Source: Kaistella sp. 97-N-M2 | GTDB taxonomy: Bacteria > Bacteroidota > Bacteroidia > Flavobacteriales > Weeksellaceae | Direction of reading: 5' to 3' | Length of the DNA: 64,000 bases | Assembly: GCF_021513235.1 (NCBI RefSeq) | Contig: NZ_CP090976.1 | Location: 2,542,001-2,606,000 of the forward strand | Shown: positions 17,963-27,054 of the stretch, one piece after another | Layout: each line of letters starts with the position of its first letter | How positions within the stretch are numbered: the stretch's first letter is position 1 | Translations under genes and position numbers: made by a program | The notes under the pieces: model-generated | Database searches by the model: none | What the model was told of the DNA's origin: nothing | Seen by the model: the letters and a program-made list of their open reading frames with translations, nothing else

Positions 17963-18943
17963 ATCCATCGTCAACAAGATTTTCCCAATATGTTCGCTGC
18001 TTTCCATCAATCGGTGCGCTTCGGCGGCTTCGGCTAAAGGGAATTTTTTATAAATGATCGGATGAATTTCTTTGGAATGAAACATGGGCCAGATATTTTT
18101 TTCGACGTCCTGCGCGATCTCAGTTTTCACTTCGTCCGTTTGAGGTTTGAGAAAACTTCCGGTTAAGGTCAGGTTTTTAGACATAATGGTGCGCAAGTTA
18201 ATATTGACGTCCATGCTTTTCATGCCGTTGATGTAAACGAGGCGGCCTTTTTTATTTAGGAGGTCGAGATTCTTTTGGGTGTAATCGCCGCCGACCATAT
18301 CGAGAATGACATCGATCTTTTCGTCTTTCCAGACTTCTTCGAAATTTTCATTTTTATAATTGAGGACGTGATCAACGCCAAGATTTTTGAGAAACGCTAC
18401 CTTTTCCTCTGTTCCCGCCGTAGCGTAGGTTTCGCAACCCCAGGCTTTTGCTTTTTGCAAGCCCATCGTTCCGATGCCGCTGGTTCCGCCGTGAATGAGT
18501 AATTTTTCGCCGGGTTGTAATTTCCCCAGCATAAAAACATCAAACCACACCGTGAAAACCGTTTCCGGAAGGGCGGCTGCATCTTCCAGGCTGATTCCTT
18601 CCGGAATTGGAAGACAGTGCGAACTTTCAACCGCCACATATTCGGCATAACCGCCGTCTGAAATGAGGGCGCAGACTTGATCGCCGACTTTTTTGTCTGT
18701 GACTTCGGCGCCGATCTCTTCAATAACGCCGGAAACTTCTAAGCCGGGAATTAAAGTTTGGGGCGATTCTTTGCCGTAAGTGGCGGTATTTTGTCGCGTG
18801 ATCACATCGCTGCGATTGACGCCGGCTGCTTTTATTTTGATAAGCACCTGATTTTTTTCAGGTGTTGGTTTTGGGGTTTCCTGAAGTTTCAGAACTTCCG
18901 GTCCGCCGGATTTTGTGACGTGGATTGCTTTCATCTTGTTCAT
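17960..18943 (-). CDS. NAD(P)H:quinone oxidoreductase, zinc-independent MDR family
   Basis: 327 residues. Medium-chain dehydrogenase/reductase: catalytic GroES-like domain (about 1-125) and Rossmann domain with LLIHGGTSGIGTMGLQKAKA. The signature AAGVNRSDVITRQ and PGLEVSGVIEEIGAEV fit the PIG3/QOR-like subgroup; no zinc-binding cysteines are seen. It would reduce quinones or enal-type compounds with NAD(P)H. It starts at MNKMKAIHV; an internal ATG three codons later is equally possible. It is immediately followed upstream by the Mcr genes, but it differs in GC content from them. Confidence 0.9.
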   Translation of the reverse strand: MNKMKAIHVTKSGGPEVLKLQETPKPTPEKNQVLIKIKAAGVNRSDVITRQNTATYGKESPQTLIPGLEVSGVIEEIGAEVTDKKVGDQVCALISDGGYAEYVAVESSHCLPIPEGISLEDAAALPETVFTVWFDVFMLGKLQPGEKLLIHGGTSGIGTMGLQKAKAWGCETYATAGTEEKVAFLKNLGVDHVLNYKNENFEEVWKDEKIDVILDMVGGDYTQKNLDLLNKKGRLVYINGMKSMDVNINLRTIMSKNLTLTGSFLKPQTDEVKTEIAQDVEKNIWPMFHSKEIHPIIYKKFPLAEAAEAHRLMESSEHIGKILLTMD

Positions 18944-18944
18944 T

Positions 18945-20318
18945 TTATAATATGATTAAATTTTTTTCTATTGAAACAAGTTCATCTGTCAGCAAGCGTT
19001 TTGCTTCTTTCATAATTTCCTTTCTTAATGGAATTCCCATCACAACAACTGTATTTGTTACCTGGTTGATTCCATTGATGTATTTTATCCTTTTTATTTC
19101 TAATTGATTAGATGGATAACATAGGAATCCAAATTTTAAATCTGTTTTACTAAAAGACGAATACGCCATAATTTGATGTAAATCGTGTCGGTGATCTTCT
19201 TTTAAAAATTCACTTTTATCAAATTTATTGTAAAGATTAGATTTATATTTAGCGTCAATAAACACCAAAAAATTTTCTTTTTGATAAATAGCATCTGGTT
19301 CAACGTATTTTAATTCTCAAGAATAATGCTTTGAAGTTCTCGACTGGAATTTGAAATTAGTCAATAATTTCCCACCATTTTCTTTTGCTACTTCCTTAAA
19401 AATATGTTGAATAAATTTTTCAAAAACATCAGCAAAATCAACTCTCCAAGCAGTACTTTCAACTAAATTAAAGTTTAAAATCTTGTTCCCTTGTTCCTTG
19501 CACTTTTTTACGGTTGGGCTGTCGGATGATTTGATAGCAATATTATTCGTGGCTCTGGGTTTATGATGATATAATTTTTCTTCAATGAAACTCAGTTTTC
19601 CACGTATTGTGTTTTTTATTCTTGGAGGGATATTTGAAGAAAGTAATTCGCTCTTACAAATGTCAAATACATAACGTACTTCTGAATATTCATTGTGATA
19701 TTCGCTTAAAAGATTTTTTCGAGATGGAAACTTTAATCGATTTTCTACTTTAAATTCGTTAGTGATATATTTATTCCAGTTGATTTGTCCAGAAGGTTGA
19801 CTGGATATTTTTTCAAGATTATCAAACTTTCTCCAAGTTTTAGCGATTAAAGCTTCAAGAATAGAAATAAATTTTACTGCTTCCAAATATAATGGTGGTC
19901 TGAAGTTTTTACCTGAAGCAAGGGACAAACTATCTATAACTTCAGGACTTATTTCAGTCCCAAGTAAATTTAGAATTTCGATATAATCTTCAAACCTATC
20001 ACAACCAGTAAACCTGGGCATCACCACAAAATCACCAATTTGCTTGCCGGTGTCAGAAGCTCTTAATGGAATAACACCAATGAAACTAGAAGAGCGAAAT
20101 GTCAATGAGGTGTTTTGGTCAGAGCCAGTGATAAATGGCTGAACGCCTATGAATTTGAATTGAGACGAATTATAGTCTATAAACTTTTGAAGGTACTGAC
20201 CAATAATTCTTTTGTCGGCCGATTTGAACCATTTCCTTTGTAAAAAAATTCCACTTAACTGTCTGGACTGTTCAGTTAAGCAAGGTATTTCACAAAAAAC
20301 ATCTAATAGCTTATTCAT
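18945..20318 (-). pseudogene. mcrC: McrC-like restriction subunit, interrupted by an in-frame TGA
   Basis: One 457-codon frame from ATG 20318 to the stop at 18945, broken by TGA at 19317-19319 where the context (KHYS-stop-ELKYVEPDAIY) suggests a Trp codon changed TGG to TGA. The first 333 residues are the McrB-contacting part. The remaining 123 codons hold the PD-(D/E)xK nuclease core (EPDAIY then FIDAKYK). The truncated product would therefore lack DNA cleavage. McrC supplies the nuclease and stimulates McrB GTPase in McrBC restriction of modified DNA. It overlaps mcrB by 4 bp. An internal restart at about 19268 would lack part of the core. Confidence 0.85.
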
Positions 20319-21703
20319 TCAAAAAGAGATTGATTTATTCGCATAGTGAAATAACTGTTGAACTCTTCGGTGGCATTTCTAATTAATCCTTCTTGCAAAT
20401 ATTCTTTTATCAATGGAAATATTTCGTATTTGATACGGTTTGTCATTTCCTCTTCGCTATCTGCGAGAAAATAGCCTTGTCCTGGTTGCAGTGATAATTC
20501 AGTACTCGAAGCGTACCAATCAAATATTTCCTGAATTTTGGAAAATTCATCTTTAAAAAATTGTTTTGAAATTATTTCTTTTGGTTTTAAACTATACCAC
20601 GCAAATCGTCTACGCAATGCAAAGTCTACTACAGCTAAGCTTCGGTCAGCTGTATTCATAGTTGCGATTACCGAAAAATTATCTGGCAGTTTTTTAATCT
20701 TAAAATCCGGAGAAATTTCTATTTCAACATTTGCCGTGTCCATTTTGTGTTCAAATAAATAGAAAATTGGTCCTAAAACATTGGAAAGATTAGCTCTGTT
20801 AATTTCATCAATTATCAAGAGAACCTCTTCAGCAGGGAATTTCACAGCATATTGTAAAGCTTCCGTAAATGGTCCTGGTTTTTCAACGTAACTTAATTCC
20901 TTACTATTTAGTTCGGGTCGGATACCAAAAATAAAATCAGAAAAACTTGTCTCAGCGTGAAACTGTGTGAAAAAAGTTTTGGCTTTTATCTTTTCTGCAA
21001 TTTCTTTAGCTGTTCTTGTTTTTCCAGTTCCTGGAGGACCTTGAAGTACAATATATTTTCTTTCATTCAAAAGATTTTTTATTTCTTGTGCTTCATCGAT
21101 TACCTGCGTTTTAAGAAAAGGTGCTAAAGCTTCTGAGATTGCTTTTCGATGAGTATTATTAGTTGCCCAGTCTCTAAGTTTAGCATAACCCGCAACAAAC
21201 GCCGTAATTATTTTCTTGCCTTCTTCGCTTTCTGGATCATCAACAATTTGACAAGCTGGTAAAACCTTAGTGTAATTTTTTATTGTATTTTTTATATGCT
21301 GCAAATCTACGCTACCGGATATATCCTTTGGTAAACTTGTTTCTATGTTTGAAAAATCAGATTTGCAAAATCCTTTGTCATTAATAAGTTTAGAGAATAG
21401 TCGCCGTAGTCCCGGATAATTTGCCAATTCGTAGTCGTTTTTGAAACCATTTGAGCCAATACCTAAACAAACTAGCCAAGGTTTGCCTTGGTCGTTTGGG
21501 AAGATTGTTAAAGAGAAGTCATGGAATGGTCCTGATGTTTCTTCTTCTTGATGTATAAAACCAAAATAGGCTCCATTATCTTTTAAAGCCTCCTGCCCTG
21601 TATTGTTTCTTTCAACATAAGGTTTACTAAATTCGTTTTGTGTTTTCGCGCCGAATCTTTCCGCTTCATCTCTAATAAATTGTCTGGTATTTTCTATGCT
21701 CAT
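20315..21703 (-). CDS. mcrB: McrB-like GTPase of a modified-DNA restriction system
   Basis: 462 residues. An N-terminal region (about 1-200) of the kind that reads DNA precedes an AAA+ motor with Walker A GPPGTGKT at 222-229, Walker B LLIIDEINRAN and the McrB-specific MNTADRSLAVVDFALRRR. McrB binds and translocates on DNA bearing modified cytosine and hydrolyses GTP; McrC cuts. The sequence is AT-rich compared with neighbouring core genes, which suits horizontal acquisition. It is translationally coupled to mcrC (ATGA). The modified base recognised cannot be told from the N-terminal sequence. Confidence 0.92.
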   Translation of the reverse strand: MSIENTRQFIRDEAERFGAKTQNEFSKPYVERNNTGQEALKDNGAYFGFIHQEEETSGPFHDFSLTIFPNDQGKPWLVCLGIGSNGFKNDYELANYPGLRRLFSKLINDKGFCKSDFSNIETSLPKDISGSVDLQHIKNTIKNYTKVLPACQIVDDPESEEGKKIITAFVAGYAKLRDWATNNTHRKAISEALAPFLKTQVIDEAQEIKNLLNERKYIVLQGPPGTGKTRTAKEIAEKIKAKTFFTQFHAETSFSDFIFGIRPELNSKELSYVEKPGPFTEALQYAVKFPAEEVLLIIDEINRANLSNVLGPIFYLFEHKMDTANVEIEISPDFKIKKLPDNFSVIATMNTADRSLAVVDFALRRRFAWYSLKPKEIISKQFFKDEFSKIQEIFDWYASSTELSLQPGQGYFLADSEEEMTNRIKYEIFPLIKEYLQEGLIRNATEEFNSYFTMRINQSLFE

Positions 21704-21834
21704 ATTTTGTCTTCTAATAATATTTTTAAAACCTTAAAACTCAAATATACAAAACACTTTAGTAGATTATAAAAATATTTCTGTATTAAAATTAATCGTG
21801 ATTTTATCTTTGGAAAAGAAAAACCACCTATCAT

Positions 21835-21917
21835 TCTAGCCCCGATGGAAACGGCATCCTTTTTTGGCGCGAGCGAAGCGAGCGCCGAAAAAGATAGAGT
21901 TGACAGCGGGAGGGGTC
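21835..21917 (+). repeat. Structured GC-rich intergenic element upstream of mnmE
   Basis: It begins TCTAGCCCCGATGGAAACGG, has a strong stem-loop in which CTTTTTTGGCGC pairs with GCGCCGAAAAAG, and ends GACAGCGGGAGGGG. The 21-nt centre, 21866-21886, is the exact reverse complement of 11092-11112. The form resembles elements repeated in flavobacterial genomes; it could be a transcribed structured RNA or a REP-like repeat. Confidence 0.55.
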
Positions 21918-21977
21918 TTCGAAAAATGCGAAATCTTGGTGCTCCTAAAAACAGGAATAATTCCGTAATTTTGGGTC

Positions 21978-23525
21978 ATGAATCAAGATACGATCTGTGC
22001 GATTGCGACCGCTAATGGAGTGGGCGCTTTGGGAATTATTCGCCTTTCTGGGAACGATGCCGTGAAGATTGCGCAAAAAACTTTTAAAGGAACCGATTTA
22101 GCAACCGTGAAATCTCATACGGTGCATTACGGGTATATTTACGATAAGCGCCAAGGAAAAAGGGAAAAGAGCCAAGAGGAAAGTGCAGAGACAATAGATA
22201 ACAGACAGGAGACGGAAGAGTTTAAGGAATTTAAAATTCAAAATTTAAAATCTGAAATTCAGAATTCAGAAACTGTTAACCCTCAACCCTCAACTGTCAG
22301 CCAGGAAGAGCTGATCGACGAAGTTATGGTTTCTGTTTTTCTGGCGCCGAAAACTTTTACGACGGAAGATGTGGTGGAGATTTCTTTTCACGGATCGCCG
22401 CATATTGCGAAGAAAATTCTGGAAGTGTTGGTAAAAAATGGGGCGCGACTGGCGAAAGCCGGGGAATTTACGATGCGTGCTTTTATGAACGGCAGAATTG
22501 ATCTGGCGCAGGCGGAATCGATCGCTGATCTGATCGCTTCGGAAAATGAGGCGTCTCGGAAAGTGGCTTTGAATCAGTTGAAAGGCGGGATCACCAACGA
22601 AATTTCTGTGTTGAGAAATGACCTGCTGAATTTCACATCCCTCATTGAACTGGAACTGGATTTCGGGGAAGAGGATGTGGAATTTGCGGACCGTACCGCC
22701 ATGAACAAACTGCTGCTGAATCTTCGGCAGAAACTGAGCGCCTTGATCGAGAGTTTCCAGTACGGAAATGCGCTGAAAAATGGGGTAGAAGTCGCCATTA
22801 TCGGGAAACCGAACGCGGGAAAATCGACCTTGTTGAACGCTTTGCTGAAAGAGGAAAGAGCGATCGTTTCTGAAATCGCGGGAACAACGCGTGATACGAT
22901 CGAGGAAGTGATTCACCTGAAAGGAACGGCTTTCCGCTTTGTGGATACGGCCGGACTTCGGGAAACGACTGATGTTATCGAGAAAATTGGCGTGACGAAA
23001 GCGAAGGAGAAAATTGCCTCTGCCAAAGTGCTGTTGTACCTCTACGATGAACAGGATTCGACAACGGAAGAAGTGATTGCTTTTGTGAAGGAATTCCACC
23101 GCGAGGATTTGAAAATTGTGCTGGTTCATAATAAAGTGGATTTGACCAACGACGAAACTCTAAACGAATTTGACGCCACTTTAACTTTGGAATTGTTTCC
23201 GGATTATTGTGATGAGTTGTTGAGGATTTCCGCGAAGGATCAAACAGGAATTGAAGCCGTGAAAACGGTTTTGATCGATTACGTGGAGAATTTGAAAGAT
23301 CAGGAAAGCAATGTGATTATTACGAATCAAAGGCATTTTAATGCGTTGCAGAAATCGCTGCAATCTGTTCTTCAGGTGGAGGAAGCGGTGAGTTCCGGGA
23401 TTCACACGGAATTGTTGGCGTATGAGTTGAGAAATGCGCTGGAGCAATTGGGGGAAATTTCCGGGGAGTTTACGAATGATGAGGTTTTGGGGAATATTTT
23501 TTCTAAGTTTTGTATTGGGAAGTAA
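21978..23525 (+). CDS. mnmE: tRNA uridine-5-carboxymethylaminomethyl(34) synthesis GTPase MnmE
   Basis: 515 residues against roughly 455-465 usual. With MnmG it modifies the wobble uridine of several tRNAs. The N-terminal folate-binding domain starts TICAIATANGVGALGIIRLS, the GTPase has the P-loop GKPNAGKS (276-283), DTAGLRE and HNKVD, and the C-terminus is the conserved FCIGK with its functional Cys. Residues about 57-110 are a low-complexity, charged insertion, absent from the standard fold, encoded by repeat-like DNA (22146-22307). It keeps frame, so the gene is probably functional. A structured repeat precedes it. Confidence 0.97.
   Translation: MNQDTICAIATANGVGALGIIRLSGNDAVKIAQKTFKGTDLATVKSHTVHYGYIYDKRQGKREKSQEESAETIDNRQETEEFKEFKIQNLKSEIQNSETVNPQPSTVSQEELIDEVMVSVFLAPKTFTTEDVVEISFHGSPHIAKKILEVLVKNGARLAKAGEFTMRAFMNGRIDLAQAESIADLIASENEASRKVALNQLKGGITNEISVLRNDLLNFTSLIELELDFGEEDVEFADRTAMNKLLLNLRQKLSALIESFQYGNALKNGVEVAIIGKPNAGKSTLLNALLKEERAIVSEIAGTTRDTIEEVIHLKGTAFRFVDTAGLRETTDVIEKIGVTKAKEKIASAKVLLYLYDEQDSTTEEVIAFVKEFHREDLKIVLVHNKVDLTNDETLNEFDATLTLELFPDYCDELLRISAKDQTGIEAVKTVLIDYVENLKDQESNVIITNQRHFNALQKSLQSVLQVEEAVSSGIHTELLAYELRNALEQLGEISGEFTNDEVLGNIFSKFCIGK
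22229..22272. repeat. AT-rich intergenic-type repeat inside mnmE
   Basis: A run of AATTCAAAATTTAAAATC-like units and AATTCAGAATTCAGAA lies within the coding sequence. The composition matches intergenic repeat DNA (compare 17897-17962) and not the rest of mnmE. It encodes the FKIQNLKSEIQNSE part of the insertion. Confidence 0.6.
23508..23525 (+). other. Candidate island attachment site at the mnmE 3' end
   Basis: The last six codons of mnmE (CIGK-stop region, TTTTGTATTGGGAAGTAA) are the conserved sequence type used by SGI1-like integrative elements in Proteobacteria. What follows to about 34 kb is accessory DNA. No second copy of the 18-mer and no recombinase was found in the window, so this is only a possibility. 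Confidence 0.3.
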
Positions 23526-23939
23526 ATACGACTAAAAAAAGCAATTAAAAGTGGCAAGATTTTGATAAAGAATTTGCACCGAATATCATTTTCTTCTTGT
23601 AACTCACTATCAAAATAAAGTCCGGTGACAAAGACAAATGGCTCCATATAGTAAATTTTACGTCTTTTCGCCAGCTGGTTTAATCTTGCGAGAATTTTGG
23701 TGTAGCTGAAGAAATCACCTGTATGTTAAAACCTTTAAAAGAGTCTAGTGAAGCCCACGGGATTAGATTTATTTTTATTTCTTGTCATATGTCAAATAGT
23801 TTTTCTTTTTCTTAATATAATTTTGTGTTCAGCCGTAACGAGGGAAGACTATTAATATTTGCCATATTTAAAATAGGTATCGCTAAAATATTTATTTTTC
23901 CGTTGCAAAAAACAGCTCCAATTTTATTAAGACGTAAAA
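23526..23939. other. Non-coding interval after mnmE
   Basis: 414 bp of AT-rich sequence without a convincing gene. A minus-strand frame (23402-23647) opening MEPFVFVTGLYFDSELQEEN overlaps the end of mnmE and resembles no family I know; it could be the debris of a gene. No terminator or repeat was identified. Confidence 0.4.
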
Positions 23940-24839
23940 ATGGTAACAAGTGATCCGGAAGACTATCAAATTCAGCATAAAAAAGTCTTGGTAAATGGTG
24001 TCGAAATTTTTTACAGAGAAGCAGGGAATAAAGAAAATCCAAGTATTTTGCTTTTGCATGGTTTTCCTACCTCTTCTTTAATGTTTAAAAATTTAATGAC
24101 AGCCCTTTCCGGTACTTATCATTTTATCGCACCCGATTACCCTGGCTTTGGATTTAGCAGCTTTCCTTCAAGAAAAATATTTGACTACTCTTTCGAAAAT
24201 ATCGCTTCTTATATTACCGAATTTACAGAGCAAATAAAGCTGAACTCATTCAGCATCTATTTACATGATTATGGTTGTTCTGTAGGACTTCGAATTTGCA
24301 TGAAACACCCTGAAAGGATTGAAAAAATAATAGTCCAAAATGGTAACAGTTGTAATGAAGGGCTTGGACCACAATGGGACGATACAATAGATTACTGGGA
24401 AAATCCCGTACCTAGTAAAAAGAAAAAAGTTGCTGCATTTTTAAGTAAAGAAGGAATTAAAAAACAATATTATGCAGGTCTTACACCTGAATTCGTGGAA
24501 AGGGTAAGCCCCGAATATTGGATTGTTGACTGGGAACGGATGAAAAGGCCAGGAAATATAGAAATGCAATTTACCTTAAACGTTACTTATCAAACGAATA
24601 TTGAAATGTTTCCGCTATTTCAGGAATATTTTCGTGCTTATCAACCGCCTGCTCTTGTTTTATGGGGGAAGTATGACGTTTTTTTTGACGTTGCAGAAGC
24701 TTTTTGCTACAAGAGAGATTTGCCCGAGGCTCAAATTTTTATAATAGAAGGTGGGCACATGCTTTTGGAAACGAATTTTACTGAAGTGATCGTACATTTA
24801 AAAAATTTCATGTCTCCATTACCACCTGAAAGATCGTAG
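23940..24839 (+). CDS. Alpha/beta-hydrolase, haloalkane-dehalogenase/epoxide-hydrolase-like
   Basis: 299 residues, no signal peptide. Oxyanion strand ILLLHGFPTSSLMFKNLM; nucleophile elbow SIYLHDYGCSVGLRI, where the residue at the nucleophile position is Asp as in haloalkane dehalogenases and epoxide hydrolases; catalytic His in IIEGGHMLLE. The substrate cannot be decided. It is plus-strand and opens a run of small accessory genes; the start could also be upstream, but ATG 23940 gives a family-typical N-terminus. Confidence 0.85.
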   Translation: MVTSDPEDYQIQHKKVLVNGVEIFYREAGNKENPSILLLHGFPTSSLMFKNLMTALSGTYHFIAPDYPGFGFSSFPSRKIFDYSFENIASYITEFTEQIKLNSFSIYLHDYGCSVGLRICMKHPERIEKIIVQNGNSCNEGLGPQWDDTIDYWENPVPSKKKKVAAFLSKEGIKKQYYAGLTPEFVERVSPEYWIVDWERMKRPGNIEMQFTLNVTYQTNIEMFPLFQEYFRAYQPPALVLWGKYDVFFDVAEAFCYKRDLPEAQIFIIEGGHMLLETNFTEVIVHLKNFMSPLPPERS

Positions 24840-24943
24840 ATCAACTAGACTGAAAAAATAATGGTTTTAAAAATCCTGGAAAATAGGATATAAAAGGCTG
24901 AGCGAAAATATAAATTCATTAATTTCATTTTAACTTTTTTGTT

Positions 24944-25354
24944 ATGAACGTTATTCAAAACTTTTTTAAAAAATATGCAGAAGTTTCTATGAGCGGTACT
25001 CCTGCGCAGTTGTCAGCATTTTATGGAAAACATTTTGTAATGGCTGGGCCCGACGGATCTGAGATTTTTAAAAATGACGCCAGATTTTTACGATGGCTCA
25101 AACACGTCCATGATTTTAATGTCCAAACCGGGCTAAAGACCATGAATGTTCAAAAAGTTACTTCGACTGAAATTAGTCAGAACTTAATTATCGCAAGTGT
25201 GAATTGGGGTGCCATTTATGAAAAAACCGGGAACGAAATAATAAAATTTGATATACATTACACGCTTGAGCGCTTTAAAACTGACCTAAAAATTTTATTG
25301 GTTGTAAGCGATGAAGATCAGGGTAAACTGATGAAAGAAAAAGGGCTGCTCTAA
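24944..25354 (+). CDS. NTF2-like/SnoaL-like small protein
   Basis: 136 residues, no signal peptide. The helix-rich start (NVIQNFFKKYAEVSMSGTPA) and GKHFVMAGPDGSEIFKND, then a set of strands (IIASVNWGAIYEKTGNEII, FDIHYTLERF), match the cone-shaped NTF2-like fold. Such proteins are enzymes or ligand-binding domains of many kinds, so no substrate is proposed. It lies 104 bp after the hydrolase on the same strand. Confidence 0.65.
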   Translation: MNVIQNFFKKYAEVSMSGTPAQLSAFYGKHFVMAGPDGSEIFKNDARFLRWLKHVHDFNVQTGLKTMNVQKVTSTEISQNLIIASVNWGAIYEKTGNEIIKFDIHYTLERFKTDLKILLVVSDEDQGKLMKEKGLL

Positions 25355-25570
25355 AAATTGGTTATTGTTTTTATGGTGCGCAAGATAATCAACAACATCA
25401 TATACCGGTCGTATTCTTGCCCAAGCGGATATTTTTCAAATATGAATCTACATTAAATACGATGCAGCTTCTCTAATTTTTTATAATTTAGTGGCGTCAA
25501 ACGAACGCTGAATTGCTTGAAAATCATACATTTATTATCACAAATTCAACCGTACTAAAACTTAATTATT

Positions 25571-25789
25571 ATGTCATTTCAAACATACATCGACAACATC
25601 AAAGCGAAGACAGGCAAAACACCGGCGGATTTTAAAAAGTTGGCGGAGAAAAAAGAGTTTATTATCGACGGAAACCTTAACCCTAAAATTAAGGCAACAG
25701 AAATTACGAATTGGCTCAAAGAAGAATTTGAGTTAGGACACGGACATGCGATGGCCATTTATGCAACATTCAAAGGAAAAACCGAATAA
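25571..25789 (+). CDS. DUF4287 domain protein
   Basis: 72 residues. The whole protein is one DUF4287 domain: SFQTYIDNIKAKTGKTPADF, then a helical middle and the conserved ending ELGHGHAMAIYATFKG. The family is often associated with DUF5655 in longer proteins, whose role is unknown. The start at ATG 25571 is the only reasonable one. About 215 bp of AT-rich sequence without a gene precede it. Confidence 0.82.
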   Translation: MSFQTYIDNIKAKTGKTPADFKKLAEKKEFIIDGNLNPKIKATEITNWLKEEFELGHGHAMAIYATFKGKTE

Positions 25790-25915
25790 CGGCAAAACAC
25801 CCAACCGCTAAAACCTGTAACCATAATCGCGGCGATTTCAGCCACCGCAAGGCGAACATGGACAAAGAAGGTCTATTTCCATGGCAAAACCTTAGCAAAA
25901 ATTTACCACCCAAAT

Positions 25916-26221
25916 ATGATAACAAGAATTTGGCACGGACGTACGAAAGCAGAGGATGCTGATCAATATTTAATCTACGTTCAAAACACAGGGCTTGCAG
26001 AGTATTTTTCGACTAAAGGAAATATTTCGGCAAAAATTTTACGACAAATAGAAGGTGAAATCTGCCATTTCCTCACCATAACGGAGTGGGAAAATATGGA
26101 AAGCATTATCCAATTCGCAGGTGAGGATTTTGAAAAAGCAAAATATTATGAAGAAGATAAAAAATATCTTCTGGAGTTTGAAGAAAATGTAAACCATTAC
26201 GAAACATATGTCGCCTCATAA
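25916..26221 (+). CDS. Antibiotic-biosynthesis-monooxygenase-like small protein
   Basis: 101 residues. ITRIWHGRTKAEDADQYLIY at the N-terminus and HFLTITEWENMESIIQFAG in the middle follow the dimeric ferredoxin-like ABM fold. Many such proteins are not enzymes of antibiotic synthesis. Its end overlaps the start of the next gene by 14 bp, suggesting translational coupling with the binding protein. Confidence 0.7.
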   Translation: MITRIWHGRTKAEDADQYLIYVQNTGLAEYFSTKGNISAKILRQIEGEICHFLTITEWENMESIIQFAGEDFEKAKYYEEDKKYLLEFEENVNHYETYVAS

Positions 26222-26903
26222 AGAAACGAAAAACATATTGAAAGTTGGTTTAGATTTTGCCGCACCGGTTCCTTTACATACAGACGTTTCTAGTGAAAAA
26301 TTTGAAGGGTTTGAAGTAGACTTGATGAATGAAATAGCCAAAGAGTTGAAATTGACCTTAAAATATTCCGTGTCATATTGGAAAAACATTATCAACGACA
26401 TAACCCACGGAAAAATAGAGGTCATTTGTTCGGCGACAACCATAACCGCGGAAAGAAAAAAGACATTGGCTTTTAGTAAACCTTATTTAAACTTTCATCT
26501 TTGTCTTGTTTGTCATAAAAACTTTATTTTCCCGTTAAAGGAATTGGCAAATAAAAAAGTAGGCGTAAGGATAAGAACTGAGGCAGAAGACTATTTAAAA
26601 GCAAATTATCCAAAAAACAACCTAACCTTGTTCGAAACCAACGAAGCGCAATATAATAGTTTAGCAAAAAACGAAATTGATGCTGTGATCGACGACTCCC
26701 CAATTGCGTTCGGGTTTACCACACAAAATTCTGAAATTATGATCGCTGAATTGATTCCGGAAACACCGTCTCAGTACGCAATTATCATTAATAAAGAAAA
26801 TGTTGATTTAAAAAATAAAATTGATAACGTCATTGATAAACTGGAAGAGAATGGATTTTTAAATCAAAATCGAATAAAATGGTTTAAAGAAACTCATTTA
26901 TAA
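26208..26903 (+). CDS. Solute-binding-protein family 3 domain, without signal peptide
   Basis: 231 residues. The fold is that of amino-acid-type substrate-binding proteins: LKVGLDFAAPVPLHT, FEGFEVDLMNEIAKELKL, the AERKKTLAFSKPYLN hinge region and NEIDAVIDDSPIAFGF. Family members are normally exported, but this protein has no signal peptide or lipobox, so it should be cytoplasmic; a recoded start further upstream is blocked by the preceding gene. It may act as a sensor or enzyme-like binder. No ABC permease is nearby. Confidence 0.78.
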   Translation: MSPHKETKNILKVGLDFAAPVPLHTDVSSEKFEGFEVDLMNEIAKELKLTLKYSVSYWKNIINDITHGKIEVICSATTITAERKKTLAFSKPYLNFHLCLVCHKNFIFPLKELANKKVGVRIRTEAEDYLKANYPKNNLTLFETNEAQYNSLAKNEIDAVIDDSPIAFGFTTQNSEIMIAELIPETPSQYAIIINKENVDLKNKIDNVIDKLEENGFLNQNRIKWFKETHL

Positions 26904-27007
26904 AAAACGATGTTAAAACGATTATTTTTAAGGGCGGAGCGACGGAAAAACTGTACAATATTCTACTTTTGAGCTTCAAATAAATTTAATGCTAAAAAGC
27001 CTTGTTT

Positions 27008-27020
27008 TCGCCAATACGCA
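27008..27020 (+). repeat. 13-nt fragment identical to a cassette-site arm
   Basis: TCGCCAATACGCA is identical to 32017-32029, the right arm of cassette site 1. It precedes the phosphotransferase gene by 34 bp, as the right arms precede their genes, but the rest of the site is not recognisable. Confidence 0.45.
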
Positions 27021-27054
27021 GAGCCTTTTTTTAATATTAGAAACTTTACACAAA

